DNA of 64,000 nucleotides from Rattus norvegicus (GCF_036323735.1 NC_086026.1:71005039-71069038), one strand, 5' to 3'; shown: positions 34,140-44,075, counted from the stretch's first letter. Numbers and translations: made by a program. The notes: generated by a model from the letters alone, not told the origin.

Positions 34140-34300
34140 TGTTGTTTAGACTTTTACACTATTGATTTATTCAAGCACATTCAAGTTCGCAAATTACACT
34201 TTTACTTCACCAGGCAATTAATCAGAATTAAGAGGTTTCTGAATTAACAATGAGACTAGAAATCCACAGAGTGGCATCTGACGCAATCAGAAGAGCGGTA
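34140..34300. promoter_or_regulatory. Weak candidate regulatory element
   Basis: Unique AT-rich DNA with 'ctattgatttattcaagc', 'gcaattaatcagaattaag', 'ctgaattaacaatgag' and a 'gacgcaatcag' C/EBP-like site. The evidence is compositional only. Confidence 0.25.
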
Positions 34301-34894
34301 GGCAGCCACGGGCAGTTCCTGAGCTGGGCTGCAGCTTGCAGTGGAACTTCCTAAGAAGGCCCAGATAATGGGAGGAGGAGGAGCCCGAGACACCAGTGAT
34401 CCGAGGCATCCAACCCAGCAGGCAGCGCTGAGAGGGAGGATATTTTGGGGATGTATAGGTGGGGATAGTCCCTAAGTCGCCTTTTTTTCCCATTAGCTTC
34501 TAAGTGGTTCTGTGTTCCCATCCAAATCATGCCTCATGGGTTTCCAGGGTAGTATGATTCTAGTTTTTGGAAGTACAGATATCTATATTTTAAACCACAG
34601 CCCCTGAGTTGGCTTTCTCTTGGCCCTACCTGTCTTTTCAGCAGTAAGCCCAGGGCTTGCTGTCCCCTACCCTGTGACTTCTTCACTGCTGTTACCTCTG
34701 GCTGGCTGGCTGTCCCATCCCTCTGCTAATTTCTGCAGGACAGCTGAAGTCAGGTGACATCTAACCCACAGGGCTAACCTTGAGCTCTTGCTAAGGCTGT
34801 TGTGGGAAATTAATTAATTAGTAATGAAGTAATAAGCATGGCCTAATATTATACTGTCACCAAGGGATTCCAATCATGTTCAGAAACTCAAATA
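34301..34894. other. Unique sequence, nothing firm
   Basis: Includes the self-complementary run aattaattaattag near 34808-34822. No gene recognised. Confidence 0.4.
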
Positions 34895-35440
34895 TGTTGA
34901 AAGCGAAAGTATGGGAAAAGATACTTCATGAAAATGAAATCAAAAGCAAGCAGAGGATATTATACTAATATCAGCCCACAGTACATCTGAATTTTAAAAA
35001 TTGCTATGAGGCAGAGAAAGATATTACATATTAATAAAAGTTTTGACATAGCAAGAAGCTATAACAGTTACCCGTATGCATGTACCTCAGCGAACCGTGC
35101 AGACATCTGAAGTACACGCTGACAGAATTGCAGAGAGTAAAGCATCGACCAACAACAGCAGCTGGAGATGTCAGCGCCCAATACCAGTGATGGACGGAAC
35201 AACCAGAGAGTGGAGAAGCAAGGAAAGAGAGGATGAAAGCAGTACCACAAGCCAGAGTGCCTAACACGGCAGAGCACTCTACCTATCCTGCTTCTTGTTC
35301 TTCTTGAGCGCAGGTGGGGCACTTCCCGAGACAGACCACATGATAAACCACAAGTCAAGTGTCAACAGGTGGCTGTCACACAAGGTCTCTTCACCGAACA
35401 CAACAAGAAGAAATAAAAACTAACAACAACAACAAAAAAA
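34895..35440 (+). mobile_element. Old L1 ORF2 fragment, endonuclease region
   Basis: The order of segments tracks L1 ORF2: 'gcaagcagaggatattata' / 'ctaatatcagcccacag', 'gcaagaagctataacagtta', 'cagtgatggacggaacaacc', then 'ttcttcttgagcgcaggtgg', 'gagacagaccacatgataaa' and 'ccacaagtcaagtgtcaaca'. The last part corresponds to the endonuclease stretch that reads ...FFSAHG...DH...GHK in intact elements. Stops and frameshifts throughout show it is dead. The L1 resumes at 36148 after an inserted B1. Confidence 0.8.
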
Positions 35441-35462
35441 CCCTAGATATTCACAACATTCT

Positions 35463-35607
35463 AGCCAGACAATGATGGTGCATACCTTTAATTCTAGCAC
35501 TCAGCGGCAGAAGTGGGAGGATCTCTGTGAGTTCAAGGTCAACTGGGTCTATAGAGTGAGTTCCAGGACAGCTGGGGCTGCACAGAGAAACCCTGTCTCC
35601 AAAAACC

Positions 35608-35608
<1 letters not shown>
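35463..35608 (+). repeat. B1 SINE
   Basis: 'agacaatgatggtgcatacc', 'gtgagttcaaggtcaactgg' and 'cagagaaaccctgtctccaa' define the B1. It is inserted into the L1, and its tail (aaaaaccagaaagaaag) starts the long purine tract. Confidence 0.92.
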
Positions 35609-35669
<61 letters not shown>

Positions 35670-36147
35670 GAAGGAAGGAAGGAAGGAAGAAAAAAAGGAA
35701 GGAAGGAAGGACAGATGAATGGACAGACAGAAAGAAAAGAAGAAAAGAAAGAAAGGAAGGAAAGAAAGAGAGAGAAAGGAAGGAAGGAAGAAAAAAAGGA
35801 AGAAAAAAGGAAGGAAGGAAGGACAGATGAATGGACAGACAGAAAGAAAAGAAGAAAAGAAAGAAAGGAAGGAAAGAAAGAGAGAGAAAGGAAGGAAGGA
35901 AGGCAGGAAGGAAGAGAGGAAGAAAGAAAGAAAGGAAGGAAGGAAGAAAGAAAGAAAGGACAGATGGACAGATAGAAAGAAAAGAAGAAAAGAAAGAAAG
36001 GAAGGAAAGAAAGAAAAAGAGAGAGAAAGGGAGGGAAGAAAGAAAGGAAGAAAGGAAGGAAAGAAAGAGAGAGAGAAAGGAAGGAAGAAAGGAAAGAAGG
36101 AAGGAAGGGAGAGAGGAAGAAAGGGAGAAAGGGAGAGAGGAAGAACA
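35609..36147. repeat. 539 bp purine tract, (GAAA)n/(GGAA)n with higher-order repeats
   Basis: Almost only A and G on the plus strand. A block beginning acagatgaatggacagacag occurs at 35711 and again at 35823 (112 bp period), with a variant at 35960. The tract has no stops in some frames, so it creates spurious K/E/R-rich plus frames and S/L/F-rich minus frames. Confidence 0.98.
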
Positions 36148-36299
36148 CCCCAGCATTCTATTTTTAAAAATCACAGAAGTCATAAGACAAATTAGATAAT
36201 ACTTAGACACAGTAAAATAAGATAATAAAAATAAGCATGGTATACCAGAATAACGGAGGCATAAAGAAAGCAACGATAAGGGAAAATTGTAAATAATCA
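36148..36299 (+). mobile_element. L1 ORF2 fragment, continuation
   Basis: 'catggtataccagaataacg' and 'gaggcataaagaaagcaacg' correspond to the L1 segment reading ...tatgggata...aaagcag...taagaggga. It continues the copy that starts at 34895. Confidence 0.6.
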
Positions 36300-36500
36300 G
36301 TGTTGGGCTATTCAGACAGCTCAACAGGAAGATGTGCTGCAGCCAAGCCCGAGGACTTGGGTTTGATTCCCAAGACCCAGTTAATGGAAGAGTAACAGGT
36401 CCTGCAGGTTGTCTTATGACCCCCACACATGTGTCATGGCATGCACATACACAGACACACACACACACGCACACATACATTCACAAATAAATACATAAGT
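36300..36500 (+). repeat. B3 SINE inserted in L1
   Basis: 'ggctattcagacagctcaac', 'gaggacttgggtttgattcc', 'gcaggttgtcttatgacccc' and a tail of acacacacgcacacata then 'aaataaatacataagtaaa' give B3 order. Confidence 0.8.
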
Positions 36501-37107
36501 AAATGCAGTGAAAAATGTAAGTGTCTGCACTGGACAAAGCAAACTCAGACAAACGATTCGACTTTGCACTGAAGACACTAAAAATAGAACAGACCAACCC
36601 TTCAGAAGCAGAAGGCAGAAGTGGAAGGAAGGGTATGCAAAGAGCAGAGCAGAGGTAAGTCAGGTAGAGAACAGACGAAACCAGCAGCTGGCTTGGACAA
36701 AGCAACATCGACAGCCTGTAGGTGTGTTGGCTAAGAGACAGATAGAGAAGTCAGAAGTGAAAGCAGGACCCCCACTACCACTTGTACAGAAACGCAGGGG
36801 ATTCTGAGAAATCATCGTGAACAAGCCCGCACACACAAGCTAGCTCCCTGAGATAAAGTGGACACATTCCTAGAAACACAAACTACCAAGCCTGAAGCGT
36901 GAAACGAAATAAATCTGAGCAGACTTCCGTAGAACAAGGAGGGCTACGGAGTCACCAATAAAAATTCTCAAAGAACTTGAGAAAACTAACCTTCTGGCCC
37001 TGGTGGTGTCTGGTGGTTCCTACAAATCTCTAAGGTTTTCAGACCCTCCTCACAGGCTTCCAGACGCTGAAGAGGAGCATCTCCTAACTTAGTGCACAAG
37101 GATGTCA
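36501..37107 (+). mobile_element. L1 ORF2 fragment, linker to early reverse transcriptase
   Basis: 'ggtatgcaaagagcagagca', 'ggtagagaacagacgaaacc', 'gacacattcctagaaacaca', 'actaccaagcctgaagcg' and 'ctgaagaggagcatctccta' follow L1 ORF2 in order, up to the start of the reverse transcriptase domain. It is heavily mutated. The middle of the RT region is missing before 37499. Confidence 0.8.
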
Positions 37108-37498
37108 TGGCTAATCTTGTTTACCAACTTGATTGAATCTGTTGGGTGAGTCTCTGTGGGCATTTCCAGGAAGAAATCCAGGGGACCTCCCCACAGGGTG
37201 TGTGGTATCTTCAGGTAGAAGCGTAGATAACAAAGAAGTCCCAGGGACAGGTTCCAGAGACAAGTTGGAGCTTGCCTGTCCGCTTGACTCTGCCACTGAG
37301 TGTTCGTCTCATTGGAGGATACCAGCCTTAGCTGACCTCGGCTTCTCCAGTCTCCCAGCCTGGACTGAAGACCAGCTGCCCTTTAGGGATCCTCCAGGCC
37401 TGCAGTGCTACACTAGAGTAGCAGAAGCATCCAGCTCCTGGACTGAGCAGTTCCTCAGTTCTCAACCTCTCTGTCATACAGATGGTCAGGACAGCTAG
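37108..37498 (+). mobile_element. ERVL-type (MLT2-like) LTR inserted in L1
   Basis: It starts 'tgtcatggctaatcttgttt' and 'accaacttgattgaatctg', and includes 'ctggactgaagaccagctgc' and 'ctcctggactgagcagttcc', the order of a common rodent ERVL LTR. It splits the L1. Confidence 0.65.
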
Positions 37499-37643
37499 GG
37501 TGGGACAGAGGAAGCCGGTCTCCAACAAAACAAAAGTCAATACATGAAAGAAAGAAAGGTTTCTTAACAACCAAAAACCTAAAAAGGTCAATGAAAATAT
37601 TTTCACCTTAAATGGCATCAAAAGAATAAAAATACTTGGAAAT
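37499..37643 (+). mobile_element. L1 ORF2 fragment, late reverse transcriptase
   Basis: 'gaaaatattttcaccttaaa' and 'tggcatcaaaagaataaaaa' then 'tacttggaaattaa' match the L1 segment ...atagcatcaaaaagaataaaatacttaggaat.... Confidence 0.65.
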
Positions 37644-37833
37644 TAAGCCAGGCGTAGTGGCTCATACCTTTGATCCCAGCACTCTGGAGACAGAGGCAGG
37701 CAGGTCTCTGTGAGTTCGAGACCAGCCTGATCTACAAAGCAAGTTCTAGGACAGTCAGTGCTGTTACACAAAGAAACCCTGTATCAAGAAAATAAAACAA
37801 AACAAGACAAAACAAAAACAAAACAGACCACAA
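37644..37833 (+). repeat. B1 SINE inserted in L1
   Basis: Near-consensus: gccaggcgtagtggctcata, 'cagcactctggagacagagg', 'gagttcgagaccagcctgat', 'aaagaaaccctgtatcaag', and then an aaaacaaaacaag tail. The L1 sequence is continuous across it. Confidence 0.95.
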
Positions 37834-37950
37834 AACATTGCTAAAAGAAATTAAAGACATAAATAAATGGAAATGTATCCCATATTCATGAATTGAAGAG
37901 CAAGGTCCTTAAAGTACTAAAGTAACTGCCAGATTTTATACCACTTCTAC
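37834..37950 (+). mobile_element. L1 ORF2 fragment, last piece
   Basis: 'aacattgctaaaagaaatta', 'aagacataaataaatggaaa' and 'cccatattcatgaattgaag' are the L1 segment just downstream of the piece at 37499-37643. Confidence 0.85.
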
Positions 37951-37954
37951 ATGC

Positions 37955-38112
37955 TTCACGTTATGGTCTACATGTATACCCCCAAATTTATACTCTGAAA
38001 CCTGATTGCCATTATAATAGTGTTTGGAGCTGGAGTCCTTGAAAGTAATTGGGTTATGGGTACAGGGCCCCTATGAATGGAATTAGTGCTCTGATAAAAC
38101 AAGCTCTTTAAT
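37955..38112 (+). mobile_element. MLT1/MST-like MaLR LTR, left part
   Basis: 'ttatggtctacatgtatacc', 'gaaacctgattgccattata', 'tagtgtttggagctggagtc' and 'cccctatgaatggaattagt' match the start of an MLT1-type LTR; the rest is missing. Confidence 0.72.
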
Positions 38113-38129
38113 GTCGGTACTGTTTTCTA

Positions 38130-38273
38130 AACTACTTTTTTATTATGCACGGCAGTAGGGGCGGGGCATGTGCCATAACGCACTTGTGGGGGTCAGAGGA
38201 CAACTTTGAGGACTCAGCTCCCCTTTTCTACCATGTGAGTCTGAGAGCTTAAACTAAGGCCATCAGTTAGTCA
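38130..38273 (-). repeat. B3 SINE
   Basis: 'gtgggggtcagaggacaact' and 'ttctaccatgtgagtctgag' are the antisense B3 order; the head is decayed. Confidence 0.75.
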
Positions 38274-38274
38274 A

Positions 38275-38385
38275 GATTCATCCGTCCACCTATCCAAGCA
38301 TCCATTCATCCATCTATCATCTATCCATCCTTCCATCAGTCCATCATTCATCCACCCAACCATTCATTTATTTGTTCATGAAATA
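38275..38385. repeat. (CATC)n array, degenerate
   Basis: About 100 bp of catc/atcc units on the plus strand (catccattcatccatctatc and variants). Confidence 0.92.
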
Positions 38386-38454
38386 CCATAATCACATACT
38401 GTGTGCAGGCCCTGTGCTAGAAAAAGATATGGTGATGACTCAGACAGTTCCAAA

Positions 38455-38640
38455 CGAGTGATAGATGATGGATGGATAATTGATAGATGAAGGGTGATAG
38501 ATTGATGGTAGATAAATGGATAGGCTAAGGATGGAGGGATGGACGGATGGAGGGATGCATGAAGGGATGAATGGATGGATGGATGGACGGACGGATGGAT
38601 GGATGCTTAGATGGATGCTTGGATAGACAAATAAATATTG
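38455..38640. repeat. (GATG)n array, opposite in sense
   Basis: About 185 bp of gatg/ggat units (gatggatggatggacggacg and variants) on the plus strand, complementary to the array at 38275-38385 and separated from it by ~70 bp. Confidence 0.95.
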
Positions 38641-39547
38641 GGAAACTATGGCCTCAGATATGCCTGTGCTCACAGCAGACAAGGCTCTATCTTGGTTCCT
38701 GAACCCTGCCCACAGTATGAGTCACACAATCTCTAGCAACCACACACTTCTTTCCACAGTGAGGTTGCCCAGAGGGGCCCTCAGTCTCACAGAGTGTCAG
38801 GAAAACTCAGCTCACACACAGTTCTTGCCCACGTCTGTTCACCGCTAAGCTTTGATGTGACCCCTGTGAGTCAGAGCTGCTGTTGTTCTATGTGCTTCCG
38901 CTTTCAACAGCCTTGTGAGGCTTCAGAGAAAAGTCGAAGGAACCCGGTCCACCTTTGGGCTCTGATTGCAGACCACTCTAGGTTTGGCTACTCCTCAATT
39001 TCAGTATGAATGGACCTGTTGGAAAGGACAAAGGTACCAGGGGAAAACTGGTGGCCTATCTCCTGTAATACAAGGAAGGGATGTACAGTAGCCACTGGGA
39101 AGAAACCATCTTAAGCCTGCCTCTTCTGATGCACAGGCAGTCTTCCGGATACCTCGTCCTGTCAGACCTGGATCTTGCTCTTCCTGACACATCTTGGACA
39201 CTCATCCTGGTTCTTGACCACAGGTCTCTTCCTGCCAGGAGAGCTGCCTTCACTCTCAGTTCCACCTCTCCCTTCCAAGCACACTCCTGTCTAAATCCAC
39301 TTATCTCTTGTCAGGTCATGAGAGCCAAGGACCCTGGAGGTCTAGAAACACTCACTTTCCATGAGGCATCTGCTCTTGTGATGCTCTGATGACATGTTTT
39401 GTGACTTAAGAGGATTTAGCTATTATCTCTCAGGGATGACTCAGGAGGCAGCAGCAAGCAGCCCAGGCCAGCTCAGCTGCTTCCTTCTCCTTCTGAGTGA
39501 TAGTCTGGCCTTCGGTACAATTAAGACTCCATTGTTAAAAAAATCCT
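38641..39547. other. Unique sequence, no gene recognised
   Basis: Frames of 66-102 codons on both strands have no familiar motif. Confidence 0.4.
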
Positions 39548-40112
39548 CTGTGTGTGTGTGTCTGTGTGTATGTATGTGTATATGTGTGTGTATGTGTATA
39601 TGTGTGTATATGTGTATGTATGTGTGTATGTGTGTATGTGTGTGTATATGTGTGTTTGTGTGTGTATGTTTATGTGTTTGTGTATGTATGTGTATATGTG
39701 TGTATATGTGTATGTGTGTATGTGTATATGTTTATGTGTGTGTGTGTCTATGGTGTATGTGTGTGTATGTATATGTATGTATGTGTATATGTGTATGTGT
39801 GTATGTTTATGTGTGTGTATGTCTATGGTGTATGTGTGTGTATATGTGTGCGTGTGTGTGTATGTGTATGTGTGTATGTGTGTGTGTATGTGTGTGTATG
39901 TGTGTATGTGTGTGTATGTTTATGTGTGTGTATGTTTATGTGTGTGTATGTTTATGTGTGTGTATGTTTATGTGTGTATGTGTGTGTATGTGTGTATGTG
40001 TGTGTATGTTTATGTGTGTGTATGTTTATGTGTGTATGTGTGTATATGTGCGTGTATGTGTGTGTATGTGTGTGTATATGTGTGTATATGTATGTGTGTG
40101 TGTGGGTACATG
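39548..40112. repeat. Long TG/TATG microsatellite array
   Basis: About 565 bp of TG and TATG with tgtgtatgtttatg blocks repeated at least eight times in the right half. It is open in three plus frames, producing low-complexity C/V/Y/M-rich translations that are not genes. Confidence 0.98.
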
Positions 40113-40340
40113 TACATGCTCCTGACACGAAAGCTCAAGTACATGTGTGCCCGATGCATGTGGAGGTTGATATCAGGTGTCGTACTCTACTTCTCTCCAT
40201 CTTGTTTTTTGAGGCAAGATTTCCCCTGAACTAGGTTCACCAGTTCAGCAAGGAGGAGAGTGATCCCTAAGGGTCTTGCTCTCTCGGCTCTGGGATGACA
40301 GGTGCTTACCGCCATGCCTTGTTTTTACAGAGGGCTAAAC
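40113..40340 (-). repeat. ID/B1-type composite SINE (B4 superfamily), diverged
   Basis: 'gcatgtggaggttgatatca', 'ttttttgaggcaagatttcc', 'tgctctctcggctctgggat' and 'ggtgcttaccgccatgcc' follow the antisense order. The TG array abuts its 3' tail. Confidence 0.6.
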
Positions 40341-41583
40341 CACCTCCCCAACACCCTGCCCCCTTCTTTTTTTAACTTTTGAACATCAAGTAAGATACCA
40401 GTGACAAGCACACTCTGTGGACTGGGTAGCCGCACGCATGTGGGAGAATATCAGCACCATCACTTCCATTCTTCTTTACCCTTCCTGTAACTATCAGCAG
40501 CAGCAGCACCACCACCCTCATCACCATCATCTCCCCACCCCTTGCTTCTCAAGCACATGCTATCTTCCCAGCTGGCCTGTGAGCATCTCTCCGTCAGGGA
40601 CCAGGGGCTTACTTCCAACCCCTCCTCCTCCCACACACAGCACAGGGCTCTCTACACAACAGGTACCAGAGATAGTTTCCCAAGGAAGAAATGTCATGTC
40701 TGATGAGAATGTCTTCCACGGCCCCTGCTTCCTTCTTTTCGAGAGCCTTGAAGCAAAACCAGAAAGCAACATGACAAAATTCAAGGGGCTCCCACCTGAT
40801 AGAGAGGCTCTGCCACGTGCTACCTTAGTGCCCAGGTACTTCCCATTCCACAGTCTTCAGCCTTTCTAAGAAAGGAGCCCAGGAAGCCCCAACAGTTGAC
40901 AAACTGAGCAAGCTTGGGCCTTGTCAACTCCAGGAGGGCTAAGTCATTACCTATACCCGGCCTTGGAGCAGGACTCTACCTCTTGACCTTTGGATGTTCT
41001 GAAGGGGACTCTCACTCCACTGAGAGAAGCCCCTCTCCATAAGGGGCTAGTTGTACATGTAATTTCATAAATCCCTCTAGGCATATTTGCAAATGTCTCA
41101 TCCTCACTCCTTGATGCACCAAGACTTCAAGAAGTGTCAGTTTCAGGCTCACAAGGGAGGGTAAGGCAGAGGCTCACCTCTCATTTCCCAATGAGCATTC
41201 AGAGGCGTGCTGGCTGAGCCTGCTGCCTAGTCTCTCTCTGAGTCCCCTGGCTCCCCACTGCACAGAACGTTAAGGTCAACCACATCCTGCCACGTCCTTG
41301 CAGAAGTGATATCAGTACCCACCACTAGCATTCTCTGTCCCACCACAGCCAAGCCAGTCCAGGAAGGCTCAGGGCTTCCTTCTCCCTCTGACAACCACTG
41401 AGTGTCAGAGCTAGATGGGCCTCGTTCCAAGCTCCCACTTCAGAGTCAGCTGAGGAGCTTGCTCACACTGCAAATCTGTGGGCCTGCTGCAAGGTGGAGG
41501 AAATGAAGATTCAGAAATCTGCATTCACGGGGCTCACAAGACTGATTCCATGAGAGCTTGAGTCTGGGAGCCTCCACTCCAGA

Positions 41584-41585
<2 letters not shown>
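40341..41585. other. Unique sequence, no gene recognised
   Basis: Contains a short cagcagcagcaccaccacc low-complexity run near 40496. A 150-codon plus frame at 40417-40869 includes this run and shows no domain. Confidence 0.4.
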
Positions 41586-41642
<57 letters not shown>

Positions 41643-41692
41643 TGTGTCTGTGTCTCTGTGTGTGTCTCTGTGTGTGTCTCTGTGTCTCTTGT
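41586..41692. repeat. (TG)n then TCTG microsatellite
   Basis: About 28 pure TG units followed by tctgtgtctgtgtctc-type units. Confidence 0.98.
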
Positions 41693-41784
41693 ATATACAC
41701 TAAAGATCAGGAGTCAACCTAAAGTATCAAGTGTTGTTTCTCAGAAGATGCCCACCTTGTTTTTATTTTCAGTTAATAATGAAC

Positions 41785-41955
41785 CAGGGCCTCACTGGAA
41801 CCTGAAACTCCCTGATTCATCTAGACCAGCTGGCCAGCCAGCCTGGGGGATCGCCCCCCACTTCTCTGCCTCCTCTGCACTAGTATTGCATGCACCTGCC
41901 ACAACACCCAGCTGGGGTCAGACTCATATCCTCAGGCACTCCAGCAGCCCCTAGC
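41785..41955 (-). repeat. ID/B1-type composite SINE, decayed
   Basis: 'agggcctcactggaacctga', 'ctagaccagctggccagcca' and 'ctggggtcagactcatatcctc' trace the antisense central and head regions. Confidence 0.5.
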
Positions 41956-42784
41956 CTAGGAAAGGAGAGACCCTGTCCTAGCTCCTCAGCCTATAGGACT
42001 GTGGTGTCTTTGGCTGGTCTCTGATGCACCTGTCATGGTGGCCGCCAAAGGCTTTGAGCTCACACTTTGCTCTCAGGAAAGCAGGTTGAGGATGTTCTTG
42101 AATCCAACCTGAGGTCTGACATGCCCACCTCCACATGGGCAAGAGGAACACTTTGTGGAGAAAAAAATAAGTCTTTGAAGGAGCCTTCAGGAAGAACCTT
42201 CAGGGATCATGGCGGAGTCAAGTAGACATCGAGTATACCTTCTTCTTAGAGTGGTGGGCCGTTGGACCTCAGCTCCAAATGGTAACTAACTCCTTTCTCA
42301 AGAGGAAGAGAATGGCCGCAGGCCAACCCAGCCTAACTTTAATCTAGCTATGCCAAGGCCTGTGTTTTGTCCAGGGCCATTTTTAAAGCTGGAAAATATT
42401 CACAACCTGGCCTTTAACAGAAAAAGCATGCCTTTCCTGATGGCCCCCAACCGTAGTCCGAAAAGATGTGTTCCTGTGACTATACGAGAAAGTCCCTGGA
42501 TTTCCAGGCACATTCCCTCACTACCACAGCAGCATGGTGTTGGGGAAGGTGGCAAGCACTTAAAAAACAAAAGCAAAAGCAAAACGGTTGAATGAGTGTG
42601 CTACCACAACGGGCTAGCTTAGTTCCAGGTATGCAAATGAGAAAAATGAAGCTTTTCTTAAAAAAAGCTAACTATACAGTTCAAGGTCAGGGCAGCAGGG
42701 AGTGGGGGGTTGGGATTCGTCTTATTTAAGGTACAGCATCTTCACTCTCAAAGTTGAAGCCAGGGCCATGTAAAATTCTACAAG
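41956..42784. other. Unique sequence, nothing recognised
   Basis: No repeat or coding pattern stands out. Confidence 0.4.
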
Positions 42785-43002
42785 AAACCCACAAGGATGG
42801 ATAGCTACGTGAGGTTATTTTTCACTGGCAGGGATTAGTTCAAAATAATGGCGTCCTCTATGTTCAAGCTCACCACTCCAGGCACCCGAGGCTAATGACA
42901 TTGTGTTTTTTATGGTTATTTTTGTCCAAGTGGCCCTAACAAAGCTCTTCAAATGCAATAAAAACATTTATGCATTTAGTATGTATTAAGATTTTATTCT
43001 TC

Positions 43003-43003
<1 letters not shown>
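42785..43003. promoter_or_regulatory. Candidate conserved AT-rich element
   Basis: Repeat-free DNA with 'gaggctaatgacattg', 'tttttatggttatttttgt', 'caatgcaataaaaacattta' and 'gcatttagtatgtattaag', plus isolated CpGs (ggcgtcc, acccgagg). It looks like a conserved non-coding element or part of a 3' UTR (aataaa at 42958-42963). Conservation is inferred. Confidence 0.3.

Positions 43004-43006
<3 letters not shown>

Positions 43007-43056
<50 letters not shown>
43007..43056. repeat. (TG)n microsatellite
   Basis: About 25 TG units. The next ~60 bp ('aaggtgcctgtggagagaag', 'ccctggagctggggttataa') resemble an antisense B3/B2-type SINE piece. Confidence 0.97.
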
Positions 43057-43058
<2 letters not shown>

Positions 43059-43283
43059 GGTGCCTGTGGAGAGAAGGTGTTAGATACCCTGGAGCTGGGG
43101 TTATAACTGGTTAATTTTAAGTCTTTGGTAAGGGGCTAAATCGTGAGGTTAGGAGAAGGGATAAAGAATTGCTGGGGAAAGAAATACATTTTGTCACACG
43201 ATTGGCTAATTTGTACTCTAGTCTTAGCTTCTTCACAGACCTGTGTTCTTAACGAGTGATAAATAATGGATTTTTGTTTTCAG

Positions 43284-43361
43284 CTGGGGTCAAAGGATGA
43301 CACTTCAGAGAGTGAAGAAGAGGGTGACAGTGAGCCAAACGGGCTTGCAGAGGTCATTTGA
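43284..43361 (+). CDS. Candidate 3'-terminal coding exon (unproven)
   Basis: A good 3' splice site precedes it: a branch-point-like ttcttaacg about 33 bases upstream, then the pyrimidine-rich tttttgttttcag ending at 43283. Read in frame from 43284, the 26 codons give LGSKDDTSESEEEGDSEPNG then LAEVI and a TGA stop at 43359-43361. The acidic, serine-rich run with casein-kinase-2-like S/T-x-x-E sites looks like a cytoplasmic C-terminal tail. I cannot name a gene. Points against it: the run is short, purine-rich chance sequence can mimic acidic codons, an in-frame ATG lies upstream at 43269, and I found no canonical AATAAA within the next ~1 kb. Confidence 0.22.
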   Translation: MGSKDDTSESEEEGDSEPNGLAEVI

Positions 43362-43939
43362 AACCAGCAAGGCTCTGGTCTCAGTGATGCTCTGTCATGA
43401 TGACCTGTTCATGGGATTCCTCCCTAGGGAGCCTGTGACCATGAAGCCTTCCCTACCTTGAGCTTCTCAGGGTTCTCTGTGGTTGTGTCCACCTGGCTCG
43501 TGGGAAAACTCTAGAGGTCCAAGACACATTCTCTTGTAGCTGATGAGCTCTGTTACGGTCACTTGGACAAAAAACGATCATAGGAAGCACAATGTCATTA
43601 GCCTTGGGTGCCTGGAGTGATGATCTTGAACATAAATTCGAGGACGCCGTTATTTTGAACTAAGCTTCTGTGTTGGGCCCTGACAGTGCAGTCTCATTCA
43701 CATGGGTAACTTACACTGACATTTCACGTCACCAAAACTGAAACAAGATTGTCTGATCTTCTGAGCAAGCATGGGGGATAGGAACCAATGTTCCCCAGCA
43801 GCTAGTTCCCATGGGCTTGATAACAGCTTCCCTCCTCAGAGAGACTTTACCTGAAGTAACCTTGTGTTTACCATGGTGTTATTTTTCTCTTGTTCTTCCT
43901 GCACGGCCCTGCCTGACAAAGGAAGCAACTTTGAAATCA
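43362..43939. other. Unique sequence, 3' UTR if the exon is real
   Basis: No repeat in ~580 bp. If 43284-43361 is a terminal exon, this would be its 3' UTR, but a canonical polyadenylation signal is absent. Confidence 0.3.
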
Positions 43940-44075
43940 CAGGTATCTGAAGAGGTGGCTCAGTGGGTAAATGCACTTGCTGAACAAACAAAAAACCTTA
44001 GGTCAGATCCTCAGCGCTGTGCTAAAAGGCGGGCAACCAATAAGACAAAACAAAACAGAACAAAACAAAAGGCCC
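43940..44075 (+). repeat. ID/B2-like SINE, diverged
   Basis: 'gaagaggtggctcagtgggt', 'aaatgcacttgctgaac' and 'ggtcagatcctcagcgctgt' form a tRNA-like head, followed by an acaaaacaaaaca tail. Confidence 0.55.

Noticed and set aside
35472..36480. Frames of 122-313 codons rich in Lys/Glu/Arg (plus) or Ser/Leu/Phe (minus)
   Set aside because: They are produced by the 539 bp purine tract and flanking SINE and L1 pieces. No real protein is expected.
34895..37950. Active LINE-1 element
   Set aside because: Only diverged ORF2 pieces remain, with stops, a missing mid-RT region and no ORF1, 5' UTR or intact 3' end.
39394..40234. Three overlapping plus frames above 220 codons
   Set aside because: All three reading frames are open at once across the TG/TATG array, which is diagnostic of a simple repeat and not of a gene.
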